DNA from: Acidobacteriota bacterium
Lineage (GTDB): Bacteria > Acidobacteriota > Terriglobia > Terriglobales > Acidobacteriaceae
Direction: 5' to 3'
DNA: 6,763 nucleotides
Assembly: GCA_003223595.1 (NCBI GenBank)
Contig: QHVR01000249.1
Location: forward strand, 1-6,763
This document shows, piece by piece, positions 1 to 6,634 of this stretch (positions are counted from its first letter, which is position 1; each line of letters begins with the position of its first letter). The notes beneath the pieces were generated by a model. The model did not search any database and was not told the origin of the DNA. It saw nothing but the letters and a program-made list of their open reading frames with translations. The position numbers and the translations under genes were made by a program.

Positions 1-198
1 CTCCAGCAAGGCCAGCCCATCCTTCCCCGGCATCACTACGTCAGAGAGAATCAAGTCGAAATTCTGTGCTTTCGCCAGTTCGAGTGCTTTGGCGGCGTTG
101 TCGCAAACGGTGGCTTCATGTCCCGCAAGCCGGAAAGCACGAGAGAGCGAAGCCAGTGTGTTGGCCTCATCGTCGACAATCAGCAAGTGGGCTTTCAA
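1..198 (-). CDS. Response regulator, receiver domain only (3' end beyond left edge)
   Basis: This is the N-terminal 66 residues of a two-component response regulator. I read it from the minus strand, starting at a TTG codon at 198-196. The TTG is chosen because a strong Shine-Dalgarno (GGAGG) lies 7 bases upstream and the receiver fold begins at once (MKAHLLIVDDEANTL). Receiver hallmarks are visible: the acidic pair Asp9-Asp10, the phosphoacceptor Asp53 in LILSDVVMPGKDG, and the Pro57-Gly58 turn. The gene follows the sensor kinase stop by 15 bases, so the two form a cognate pair. The kinase is NtrY-like, so the missing part is probably an AAA+ sigma-54 activation domain plus a Fis-type helix-turn-helix (NtrC/NtrX class). 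That is inference, because only the receiver is in the window and it does not by itself distinguish output classes. Confidence 0.93.
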   Translation of the reverse strand, partial: MKAHLLIVDDEANTLASLSRAFRLAGHEATVCDNAAKALELAKAQNFDLILSDVVMPGKDGLALLE

Positions 199-204
199 CG
201 GCTC

Positions 205-212
205 TCCTCCTC
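205..212 (-). promoter_or_regulatory. Ribosome binding site deciding the TTG start of the response regulator
   Basis: On the minus strand the sequence GAGGAGGA lies just after the kinase stop codon (216-214). Its GGAGG core ends 7 bases before TTG at 198. No ATG or GTG lies at a comparable position in that frame, so this site fixes the non-canonical start. Confidence 0.8.
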
Positions 213-213
213 G

Positions 214-2070
214 TCAGTTTCGGACCGGCTCGCCTGCATGTTGCGCACGACTTTCGGCGATCTCAGCTAATAACTCAGGACGCTCCGGCAATTCAATCAC
301 GAATGCAGTTCCTTTTCCCGGCTGGCTCCGCACGGTGATGGTTCCCCCATGATCGCTCACGACCGACTGCACGATCGCCAAGCCGAGACCGCTTCCGTGT
401 TGCTTGTTGGTGTAATAAGGAGTGAAAATGCGCGCGCACTCTTCGGGCGTAAGCCCCGTGCCGGTGTCGGCCACTTCGATGACAACCTTCTGAGGCTCGC
501 GGCGGCTGAGCAAGGTGAGCTTTCCGCCCTGTGGCATCGCGTCCATCGCATTGAGTACGAGATTGGAGATAGCGCGGTGCAGCAGTTCCGGATCCGCTGC
601 TATGGTGCCAAGGCTTTCGTCCGTCTCCGAACGGCATTCGATGGCAGGTTTTCCCGGCACATTCAATTGTGCCTGGAACAACTGCACCACGCCTCGGAGC
701 ACCTGGTTGACATTCACTCGCTGCAACTGCGGTTGCGGCATTTTCGAGAACTCGCTGAATCTGCCGATAATCCCTTTCAGGTTTGCCAACTCGCTGAGCA
801 GAGTCTGCGAGCTTTCCCGAAAAACTTCTTCGAACTGCTCAGGACTCTGAGTTCGGGCACGAATCAGGTTCTCAACCGTGAGTTGAAGAGGGAAGAGAGG
901 GTTCTTCAGCTCGTGAGCTAAACGCCGGGCCAGCTCGCGCCAGGCCGCAACCCGCTCGGCTTGCACCAGGCGCTCTTTTTGCGCCAGCAACTCCGTCGTC
1001 ATTTGATTGAATGAGTTGGCTAGCTGCGATACCTCGTCATGTCCGTTCACTTGCACGCGAGTGTCCCAGCTTCCCGCAGCCACGCTCTGCGCTGCGCCGG
1101 CGAGTTCTTCAATGGGACGCGTGACGCGAGCCGCAGCCCAGCCACTGAGGAAGAGGGCGAGAACGATTCCACCGGCTCCGGCCAGCAGTGCGGCGTCCTT
1201 AATTCTTCGGCTCAGTTGCACATAGTTGCGCCGGGATTGCCCAATGAGCAAAATGCCCAATAGTGGGCGATTTTCTCCCAGACCGCGCAAAGGAATGGCG
1301 TGAAAGATCTCCTCATCGGCTCGGTCCGATGACCACCTGACAGGCGTGGACATCTCCTGGTTGCTGCGTCTCACGGCGTCGACCAAAGGGGCAAGCTTTT
1401 CAGCAGCCCGGGCATCCCGAGAAGACGCAGAAGCATTGACGAGGAGGTCGGCAGAGAATGTCTCGCCTCTATTCTGATACAGCAGGACGCGCATTTCCGG
1501 AGCGACATTCAGCGTAGACAGGAAAGTCTTGTCGAGGCGGCGTCCACCAACAACGTATACCGGATGTTCGCGGCCAGCGCTGGTGCGTACAGTGAAGAGG
1601 CCCAGAGCGGTCGAGTCCTGAAGTTGCTCCAATTTCAGGAACGCTGGCTGTTGAGCGGACGGCGACAGGATCTGGAACGCTGGTTCGGGATATCCAAACT
1701 TCGCGGCCCACTGTGCTGAAGACACAATCATTCCGCGTGAATCGAGCAATTCGAGAAAGTCCAGTTGGTGGCTTTCGGCGAGCGAACGCGCCAAATCAAA
1801 GTACTCTGCTGAATCGGCGGAGGTCCCGTTCAGCGCCGCCCCCATTCGGTTCACCGTCTCGGAAGCCGCGATGTTTTCTACTCGCCTTGTGACCTCTTCT
1901 CCTTGGCGGTTGAATTCGCGCTGAAATTGCCCGACTAATTGCGACGTGCGCTGATTCTCGGTTTCTTCGAACGCCTTTCGCGTCACCTCCTGCACCAGCC
2001 AGGCAACGGCTGCGACGGACAAGGCCACACTGACGGAAAAAACGAGAAGGAGTTTCCGTCGAAAGCTCAT
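214..2070 (-). CDS. NtrY-like membrane sensor histidine kinase
   Basis: This is a 618-residue inner-membrane sensor kinase. It autophosphorylates on a histidine and should pass phosphate to the response regulator encoded 15 bases downstream. Numbered from the ATG at 2070: transmembrane helix about 6-26, extracytoplasmic sensor about 27-291, second helix about 292-314, HAMP about 315-365, then the DHp helix with His386 in LAHELKNPLFPLQL. The ATPase domain follows, with an N box (Asn503, Asn507 in ISNLVLNAMDAM), G1 (DTGTG, 535-539) and G2 (GSGLGL, 559-564). The phrase RVAAWRELARRLAHELKNP is typical of the NtrY family, but the PAS domain usual between HAMP and DHp is absent. The sensor contains a stretch (LDFLELLDSRGMIVSS) resembling a Cache/PAS-like fold; this is a tentative reading. 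The start is placed at the ATG overlapping the preceding stop as ATGA. An upstream in-frame GTG at 2091 would add 7 residues but has no clear ribosome site. Confidence 0.95.
   Translation of the reverse strand: MSFRRKLLLVFSVSVALSVAAVAWLVQEVTRKAFEETENQRTSQLVGQFQREFNRQGEEVTRRVENIAASETVNRMGAALNGTSADSAEYFDLARSLAESHQLDFLELLDSRGMIVSSAQWAAKFGYPEPAFQILSPSAQQPAFLKLEQLQDSTALGLFTVRTSAGREHPVYVVGGRRLDKTFLSTLNVAPEMRVLLYQNRGETFSADLLVNASASSRDARAAEKLAPLVDAVRRSNQEMSTPVRWSSDRADEEIFHAIPLRGLGENRPLLGILLIGQSRRNYVQLSRRIKDAALLAGAGGIVLALFLSGWAAARVTRPIEELAGAAQSVAAGSWDTRVQVNGHDEVSQLANSFNQMTTELLAQKERLVQAERVAAWRELARRLAHELKNPLFPLQLTVENLIRARTQSPEQFEEVFRESSQTLLSELANLKGIIGRFSEFSKMPQPQLQRVNVNQVLRGVVQLFQAQLNVPGKPAIECRSETDESLGTIAADPELLHRAISNLVLNAMDAMPQGGKLTLLSRREPQKVVIEVADTGTGLTPEECARIFTPYYTNKQHGSGLGLAIVQSVVSDHGGTITVRSQPGKGTAFVIELPERPELLAEIAESRAQHAGEPVRN
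2067..2070 (-). promoter_or_regulatory. ATGA stop/start overlap coupling binding protein and kinase translation
   Basis: The TGA stop of the solute-binding protein (2069-2067) shares bases with the ATG of the kinase (2070-2068). Only a weak purine stretch (GAAGAG) lies upstream, so re-initiation by ribosomes finishing the binding protein is the likely way the kinase is translated. Coupling is inferred from the arrangement. Confidence 0.65.
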
Positions 2071-3431
2071 GGTTGGGAGCTCTTCAGCCACGCGCCCGTT
2101 ACATTCAGCTTTCCGCCAGGCATCACAGTCCAGTCGCGGAGATTCGTCCCGGCGGCATAGGCAAGAGGCAAATGAAAGAGCGGGATGATGCGTCCACTCG
2201 CCAGCATGCTCTGTTCGGAAGCAAATAATTGATCGAGAGAATGTGCCTTCGCCTCAATTGGCGGCAGACCCAACTGATTGTTGAGAACCAGCAACGAAGA
2301 CCAGGGATCGCAGGAGGCCAGAGGAATTCGCACCAGCCGGAGTTCGGTGGCGGAAGCGTTCAACTGTACCGACAATCCCGTTTCCTTTGCGTTCAACGCA
2401 ACGCGCTCGGCCAACAGCCTCGCCAGCGGATCATTATTGTCGTAGCCCAGCGTGAAAGAAGGCACGCCCGGAATCTGGTCCCGCAACTGCTGCGCTCGTA
2501 AGCGATCGGGCTCGGTGGAAAAGACAAATCCGTAACCACTCATCCACGTGGGAAGTAAGCTCGCGCTGGGCTGGCCCGCACCTTGCAGCAGGACGTTATG
2601 CATGGATTGACGCTCGATACTCAGGCGCAGAGCGTCGCGGGAAGCCTTCTCCTGGGCAGAAGCAGCCTCCTTGGCGAATTTCAAAGCGATCAGCTCAATG
2701 GGGCTTGAGCGCAGGAGTTCATAACGCTGCGAAACTGCGCGGTGCATTTGTTCCGGCGCCACTTCTGCCAAATCTGCCCTGCCACTCTCCAGAGCGTTCA
2801 TCTGATCGCGGAACGTTCTTCCCATATCAATATCGATTTCATCGACGAAAGGTCGCCCATTCCAATAATCCTCGTTTGCGGCTGCCACCAGTCTTTTGCC
2901 AGGTTGCCAGTCAACGATGTGAAAGGGACCGGTTCCGCTGGGATTGCCGGTGGCATCCCTCTTGGCGATGGCATTTCGAGATAAGGAAAGTTCCTGTAAG
3001 AGCTCAGGAATGGCGCCCGCAGACTCGATTGAGACAACGTCTCCACCGGCGGTGACGTTCCACGCGGGATTGGCTTTGCGCAGGGAAGAGACGACAATCT
3101 CGGTAGTCAGCGGATTTCCGTCGTGAAACTTCACGTTCCGCCGCAGATGGAACTCTACTCCCCGATCTCCCGCAACGCTTTGCCAGGACTCTGCCAGAGC
3201 GCTTTGTGGCCGGCCAGTGGCATCCACAATGACAAGAGTATCGAAGATCAGTGCAACCAGATTGCGCGCACCCACCGAGTCGGGCATCTCAGCCGGATCC
3301 AGGGATGATGTACTCATGCTGGTAGTGATGTGCAGAGTTCCCCCATACTGCGGGCGCGTATCCGCGTTCGCGCTCAAAGCCGAGATCAGCAGAACACTAA
3401 TTGCAAGCCACTGTAAGCCGGTACGCTTCAT
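2067..3431 (-). CDS. Extracellular solute-binding protein, family 5 (peptide/nickel ABC type)
   Basis: This is a 454-residue periplasmic binding protein of the SBP_bac_5 family, whose members capture oligopeptides, nickel complexes or similar ligands for ABC importers. A Sec signal peptide spans residues 1-23 (MKR, a hydrophobic core, then ANA before Asp24). The mature start PQYGGTLHI (about 27-35), LAESW (79-83), the block FHLRRNVKFHDGNPLTT (94-110), GTGPFHIVDW (166-175) and ALESGRADLAEV (213-224) are family landmarks. The C-terminal lobe keeps a DALRLSIER helix and LPLAYAAGTNLRDW. At roughly 430 mature residues it is shorter than the usual 500 or more, with compressed loops rather than a visible break. 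The start at 3431 is chosen for the signal peptide; the frame stays open upstream to 3608, but that stretch lies inside the preceding gene and does not look like a leader. It overlaps the upstream gene by 35 bases and the kinase by 4. No permease or ATPase gene is in view, so a sensing role with the kinase is possible. Confidence 0.9.
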   Translation of the reverse strand: MKRTGLQWLAISVLLISALSANADTRPQYGGTLHITTSMSTSSLDPAEMPDSVGARNLVALIFDTLVIVDATGRPQSALAESWQSVAGDRGVEFHLRRNVKFHDGNPLTTEIVVSSLRKANPAWNVTAGGDVVSIESAGAIPELLQELSLSRNAIAKRDATGNPSGTGPFHIVDWQPGKRLVAAANEDYWNGRPFVDEIDIDMGRTFRDQMNALESGRADLAEVAPEQMHRAVSQRYELLRSSPIELIALKFAKEAASAQEKASRDALRLSIERQSMHNVLLQGAGQPSASLLPTWMSGYGFVFSTEPDRLRAQQLRDQIPGVPSFTLGYDNNDPLARLLAERVALNAKETGLSVQLNASATELRLVRIPLASCDPWSSLLVLNNQLGLPPIEAKAHSLDQLFASEQSMLASGRIIPLFHLPLAYAAGTNLRDWTVMPGGKLNVTGAWLKSSQP

Positions 3432-4698
3432 AGCTGCCTGTTTCTGGATTCTTTGCGACCGCAATTGCGTTATCGCCGTTTGCCTGGGTCCACAATCCTG
3501 AGATTTTGCCCGGCAAATTGATGGGCGCGCTGACGGCGATCGGATCCCGGTCTGGCAACTCATACGCTCGCACCGAGTCGCCGCTTTGGTCGTCTGCATT
3601 TGTCGCAAGTACTTGCCATCCTGCGCCGCAGTTTGTTCTTACGGTGGCAATATCACTGCCAAAGTCGGTTAGCGAGATCTGGTCTCGAATGCCGTCCAGG
3701 ATGTGTAGTTTCCCGTCTGTAGCCGCGAAGAGCCACAGGACGTATTTATCCCTGGGCAGGAATGCGGCGGAATAGAACTTCGGCGCGGCGCTAAACTTAC
3801 CGATCGCCGGAGCGATCACCCCGGTAAAAAAATTACGTCGTGGAGTAAAGAAACCGGCCAACAGCGGAGCGGTGGAAGAGCCAGCAGAAGGAGTGCTGAT
3901 AATACCCAGAGGCCATGGATCATCGCTCTCCCGGCAGTTCAGGGTCGCGGCGCTTGCTGTCTGGCAGAACACGCCGGGAAGGTATAGATCCAATGCATGA
4001 TCCCGGGTAGGAATCAGCCTGCCGTGCAGGTCGAGCGGCCATGGTTTCAGGTGGTTGATGGAAAGCTTCTGTTCCGCTTGCCATTTTCCTGCCTGCATAC
4101 GGTACAGAGAGAGATCTTCAGGGCTGAGCACCGCGATGCGCGTGGGCGATGCATCTCCCTCCAGGATAGCCACGTCCAGAATGGGCTTGTTGCCGCTCCA
4201 CAGCAACGTCTTGACGAGAGTCATTGGCATCGAGTCAGGGAGCCTGGTGGTTGCTGCGGTTCGCGGAACTGAGACCATCACGACAGCGGAGTCTGCCGTA
4301 CCCTGCCGAACTTCGGCTATCCATACGTAAGCTGTTTGGTTTTCCGACAGCGAGACCGCGATTGATGTAGCCGCTTGCTCGTTGTTCACAAGTCGTACGC
4401 CGACTTCCTGGAGGGCGCTTTCCATCCCGTTCTGCACAATCTCAGTATCGCGTTTGCCCAGGGATGAGCGATTCTGGATGGTCAATGCTGCTGCTCCGGG
4501 GCCGGTGACCGCCGCAATCTTTTGCGCCAGTTGCTTTTCTGAGCTGCTCCAATCAGAGGCAGATGCAAATGTGCATAACAGCACGATGAGGCAGTGCACG
4601 CCGAATCTGGCGACCCGGCGCACACGAGCCGGTCGGCAAGCCAGATTCACCGATTTCAAGATGCCTGGAATGCCCGAATTATAAATCGGCTGACGCAT
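3397..4698 (-). CDS. Secreted or periplasmic protein of unknown function
   Basis: I do not recognise a named family. The 433-residue product has a long basic N-terminus (RPARVRRVAR, residues 22-31), then a hydrophobic core (about 33-46) ending in ASAS before Asp49, which fits a Sec signal peptide. Residues about 53-130 form an alternating helix/strand unit (SEKQLAQKIAAVTGPGAAAL, then a helix, then TSIAVSLSE) reminiscent of the small alpha/beta domains of periplasmic lipoproteins and TolB N-termini; this comparison is by eye. Residues about 170-430 are strand-rich with repeated short motifs (ILDVAILEGD, YVLWLFAATDGKLHILDG), suggesting a beta-propeller or similar fold. Four cysteines remain after cleavage (245, 255, 357, 432) and could form disulfides. 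The ATG at 4698 is supported by an upstream AGAGGAAGGATGAGG. A GTG at 4650 would shorten the basic leader and is an alternative. It follows the SPFH gene by 100 bases and overlaps the solute-binding protein by 35, implying one transcript with the latter. Confidence 0.85.
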   Translation of the reverse strand: MRQPIYNSGIPGILKSVNLACRPARVRRVARFGVHCLIVLLCTFASASDWSSSEKQLAQKIAAVTGPGAAALTIQNRSSLGKRDTEIVQNGMESALQEVGVRLVNNEQAATSIAVSLSENQTAYVWIAEVRQGTADSAVVMVSVPRTAATTRLPDSMPMTLVKTLLWSGNKPILDVAILEGDASPTRIAVLSPEDLSLYRMQAGKWQAEQKLSINHLKPWPLDLHGRLIPTRDHALDLYLPGVFCQTASAATLNCRESDDPWPLGIISTPSAGSSTAPLLAGFFTPRRNFFTGVIAPAIGKFSAAPKFYSAAFLPRDKYVLWLFAATDGKLHILDGIRDQISLTDFGSDIATVRTNCGAGWQVLATNADDQSGDSVRAYELPDRDPIAVSAPINLPGKISGLWTQANGDNAIAVAKNPETGSYEAYRLTVACN

Positions 4699-4798
4699 GG
4701 CACCTCATCCTTCCTCTGTACTGTTTGGACACCGTCGTCGGGCTTGCCGAACAGGTTCTTCTCTTTATTCGGCGTAGCCGTTCCTCTAATCGCGTCGC

Positions 4799-6124
4799 CT
4801 AGTGGGGTTGTGCTTCCCCCTGTTCACTCTGACTGGCCTGATTCGCCATGTTCATGCTGTGCAGCACGTCATTGGCAAAAAAGAACTTGCCATCTGCGGG
4901 GACCATCATGATCTGCAATTTGTCGGACAAGCGTTCAGCCACAATCTTGTTGATCAGCAGCGGATTTTGTTTCAGAATCGCGCCCTCGCTGCGCATGCGT
5001 TCGGCGTCCGCAGCCGCAGTCACCCGAATTCTGTCAGCTTCCGCCTCGGCCAGCAGCTTGCGACGTTCGCTTTCAGCCTTGCTGTCGATGACTTTGGCTT
5101 GCGCGGCCGCTTCCGCGTTTTGGATAGTAGCTTCTTTGCGGGCCGCCGCCTCCAGTTTGCTTTGCTGAATCTGTTTTTCCTTCAGCGGCAGCGTGTACTG
5201 CATGGCGTCCGCCTCTCCTTTGGCCTGCAGTACGCGAACCCGGGCTTCTCCTTCGGCCTGTTTGATCTGCCGCGCCTTGCTGGCTGCCGCTTCCAATTCC
5301 GCGATCTTGACCTGCTTCTGCTTCAGTTCCGTTTCCACGCCCATGCGATCGTTTTCCTGCTCCTTCAACAGCAGGGTCTCCAATCCTTCCGCGTATTCTT
5401 TGGGAAGTTGAATATCGCGCAGCATGACTTCTTTGACGACGATGCCATCGGCCGCAAGTTTTTGGGTGATCAGGTCCGCCGCGCGCTGGCGAACTTCCTC
5501 GCGCTTCGCAGAAAACGCATCTTTCACGGTGTAATGGGGTATCAGTTCCCGCCATACACTCGCGACCACCGGCGGCACGATTTCTTTCTCTACGGGCTGG
5601 GGCAAATTGCTGTGAATGTAATCAAGGTGTCTGGGATCGAGCCGGTACCGGACCGTGATGGCCAGACCCAGAGTGAGTCCCTCCTTCGCTTGTGCGTCGA
5701 GAAGTTCCGGTTTGGAGGGAGCCTTCGCAATGGCCGCCTTTCCGTCTTCCAAACTCCCGGTAGTGAATACCTGGTCGCGAATATCGAATAACGCGACGTC
5801 TTCCACGAGCGGTTTGACCAGATGGACGCCGGGATAGAGTGTTCCCGGTTCCGTTCCGCTGGTTTGGCTCACGCGGACTCCGGCCATCCCACTCGGTACG
5901 ACCACTATGCTGAAGGCCACCAGAATGGGTCCCCAGGCAAGAAACACTAGGGCGACGGAGCGGCGCCACCTCCACTCCGGGGCCGTTGGGATGGGGGTAA
6001 TCCCTGGCATGGCAAGCGCCCTTCGATACGCCACTTCGCGATAGAGATCGTAGGCCAAGATCCCCATGGCCGCGAGAATCATCCCGAAGCCGCCATACAT
6101 CAGCAGATTTCTGAGTGCCAGCAT
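4799..6124 (-). CDS. SPFH/band-7 (prohibitin-like) membrane protein
   Basis: This is a 441-residue member of the SPFH superfamily (stomatin, prohibitin, flotillin, HflK/C), which assemble into large membrane rings that organise membrane domains or control membrane proteases. Two hydrophobic helices are visible, about residues 7-26 and 56-76, separated by a basic, proline-containing linker. The SPFH domain runs about 74-250 and contains the typical entry IVVVPSGMAGVRV, the turn PGTLYPGVHLVKP, the strand pair KEGLTLGLAITVRYRLDP and the helix KREEVRQRAADLITQKL. From about 245 to 385 comes a long charged, Ala/Glu/Lys-rich coiled coil. A short conserved-looking tail follows (IVAERLSDKLQIMMVPADGK). 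The start has a good Shine-Dalgarno (AAAGGAG, 6138-6132) 7 bases upstream, and the gene lies 19 bases after a small membrane-protein gene, so they are co-transcribed. No NfeD-type partner or protease is in view. Two membrane spans are more than the single span or hairpin typical of the superfamily. Confidence 0.94.
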   Translation of the reverse strand: MLALRNLLMYGGFGMILAAMGILAYDLYREVAYRRALAMPGITPIPTAPEWRWRRSVALVFLAWGPILVAFSIVVVPSGMAGVRVSQTSGTEPGTLYPGVHLVKPLVEDVALFDIRDQVFTTGSLEDGKAAIAKAPSKPELLDAQAKEGLTLGLAITVRYRLDPRHLDYIHSNLPQPVEKEIVPPVVASVWRELIPHYTVKDAFSAKREEVRQRAADLITQKLAADGIVVKEVMLRDIQLPKEYAEGLETLLLKEQENDRMGVETELKQKQVKIAELEAAASKARQIKQAEGEARVRVLQAKGEADAMQYTLPLKEKQIQQSKLEAAARKEATIQNAEAAAQAKVIDSKAESERRKLLAEAEADRIRVTAAADAERMRSEGAILKQNPLLINKIVAERLSDKLQIMMVPADGKFFFANDVLHSMNMANQASQSEQGEAQPH

Positions 6125-6143
6125 TGTCGTTCTCCTTTACCTC

Positions 6144-6293
6144 TCAGTGCTTCTCTTCCGATTTCATAGTTGCTGCTTGCCGCGCGAAGAGCCGGAACAC
6201 CTGCCCGAAGATCAGTTCCTCTGCGAGCAAGGCCACGGCTAACGAGAAAACCATTCCTGCCACGACCGCCATGAACGTGATTGCCATTTGCAT
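6144..6293 (-). CDS. Small single-span membrane protein upstream of SPFH gene
   Basis: This is a 49-residue protein of unknown function. A hydrophobic helix covers about residues 4-25 (ITFMAVVAGMVFSLAVALLA), followed by an amphipathic stretch with Phe/Arg (VFRLFARQ) and a charged tail ending EEKH. It is taken as real because AGGAGGAG (6303-6296) stands directly before the ATG at 6293, because hydrophobicity begins right after that start, and because it ends 19 bases before the SPFH start. A second ATG at 6287 has a more usual distance (10 bases rather than 4 from the GGAGG core) and would give 47 residues. An in-frame GTG at 6338 would add a non-hydrophobic extension and lacks a ribosome site. 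It may be an accessory subunit of the SPFH complex, which is inference from position only. Confidence 0.72.
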   Translation of the reverse strand: MQMAITFMAVVAGMVFSLAVALLAEELIFGQVFRLFARQAATMKSEEKH

Positions 6294-6295
6294 AA

Positions 6296-6303
6296 CTCCT
6301 CCT
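6296..6303 (-). promoter_or_regulatory. Strong ribosome binding site for the small membrane protein
   Basis: AGGAGGAG on the minus strand, a near-perfect anti-16S match, ends 2 bases before ATG at 6293 and 8 bases before ATG at 6287. It supports translation of this short gene but does not decide between the two start codons. Confidence 0.7.
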
Positions 6304-6506
6304 GAAATTTCCAGCTCACCCGCGAGCCCTGTTGCCACTGCCGTTTACATAGGCACCGTTCAGGCCAGATTGCAGGTACTTAGAACAGAAGGGGTTAGCG
6401 CATTCGGAGAGGCAAAGTACGTGTCTTGTAAGAGACAGGTGTGGCAATGCGGACACGCAGCCCGCGGAGGTTATGACACGAATCGGGGATAGCAAGGGGA
6501 GTGTGG

Positions 6507-6530
6507 GAGGGCTGCATCTTCTCAGCCTTC
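6507..6530. repeat. 8-bp inverted repeat (hairpin) in the leader
   Basis: GAGGGCTG (6507-6514) pairs with CAGCCTTC (6523-6530), giving eight pairs with one G-U in the plus-strand RNA (A-C on the minus strand), around an 8-base loop. No T-run follows on either strand, so it does not look like an intrinsic terminator. It stands just downstream, in minus-strand reading, of the larger 11-bp inverted repeat. Confidence 0.5.
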
Positions 6531-6533
6531 AAG

Positions 6534-6593
6534 CGCCCGGCTCCCGCCGTCTGGGGTAACGGCTTGTGGGGTTCTGTGGGTTGGAGCCGGGCG
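6534..6593. repeat. 11-bp perfect inverted repeat enclosing a nested hairpin
   Basis: CGCCCGGCTCC (6534-6544) is the exact reverse complement of GGAGCCGGGCG (6583-6593). The 38-base interval contains a second perfect 5-bp stem, GCCGT (6546-6550) with ACGGC (6559-6563). In a minus-strand transcript this would be a GC-rich closing helix with a C/A-rich single-stranded arm (6564-6582) and an inner hairpin, as in structured leader RNAs. No known riboswitch or RNA family was matched by eye, and no T-run follows. Confidence 0.6.
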
Positions 6594-6601
6594 ATCCTAT
6601 G

Positions 6602-6616
6602 ACTAGAAGGCCTAGT
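6602..6616. repeat. Short inverted repeat near the predicted transcript start
   Basis: ACTAG (6602-6606) and CTAGT (6612-6616) flank a 5-base spacer. In minus-strand orientation it falls a few bases after the predicted start near 6622. It may be a small 5' hairpin or an operator, or it may be chance at this length. Confidence 0.3.
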
Positions 6617-6628
6617 TCAATTGTGCCT

Positions 6629-6634
6629 ATTTAA
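6629..6634 (-). promoter_or_regulatory. Candidate -10 element (TTAAAT) for the minus-strand operon
   Basis: TTAAAT on the minus strand matches TATAAT at four of six positions. Taken as -12 to -7 it puts the start at about 6622, and the CRP-type palindrome is then centred at -41.5, the class II activator geometry, where the activator overlaps and replaces a -35 box. No good -35 hexamer is seen, as expected for such a promoter. The spacing agreement is the main support; the hexamer alone is weak. Confidence 0.4.

Noticed and set aside
3432..3608. Upstream in-frame extension of the solute-binding protein to an earlier start at 3608.
   Set aside because: It lies wholly inside the preceding gene, looks unstructured, and would bury the clear signal peptide that starts at 3431.
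4573..4587. Possible lipobox (VLLC) in the leader of the secreted unknown protein.
   Set aside because: The residues before the cysteine do not fit the lipobox consensus (small residue at -1), and an ASAS signal peptidase I site follows a few residues later.
4746..4773. Inverted repeat GCCGAA...TTCGGC between the SPFH gene and the next gene, considered as a terminator.
   Set aside because: The stem is 6 bp with a 16-base loop and has no T-run on the minus strand. A 4-bp stem beside it (4770-4780) is equally weak.
4802..5791. Long plus-strand open frame of 329 codons opposite the SPFH gene.
   Set aside because: It is antisense to a clear SPFH/coiled-coil gene. Its Phe/Leu/Arg-rich composition is what Ala/Glu/Lys codons give when read backwards, and it has no recognisable domain.
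6334..6340. GCCACTG, a core element of cobalamin riboswitches.
   Set aside because: It is isolated. No B12 box or the other conserved blocks were found nearby on the plus strand, and the genes here read from the other strand.
6429..6438. TAAGAGACAG, identical to the last 10 bases of the Tn5 mosaic end used in sequencing adapters.
   Set aside because: The other nine positions of the mosaic end mostly mismatch and sequence continues normally on both sides, so chance is more likely than adapter contamination.
6553..6591. Four plus-strand runs of three or more G (6553, 6568, 6578, 6589), a loose G-quadruplex pattern.
   Set aside because: Loops reach 11 bases and the last run belongs to the 11-bp inverted repeat arm, so the hairpin is the simpler reading.
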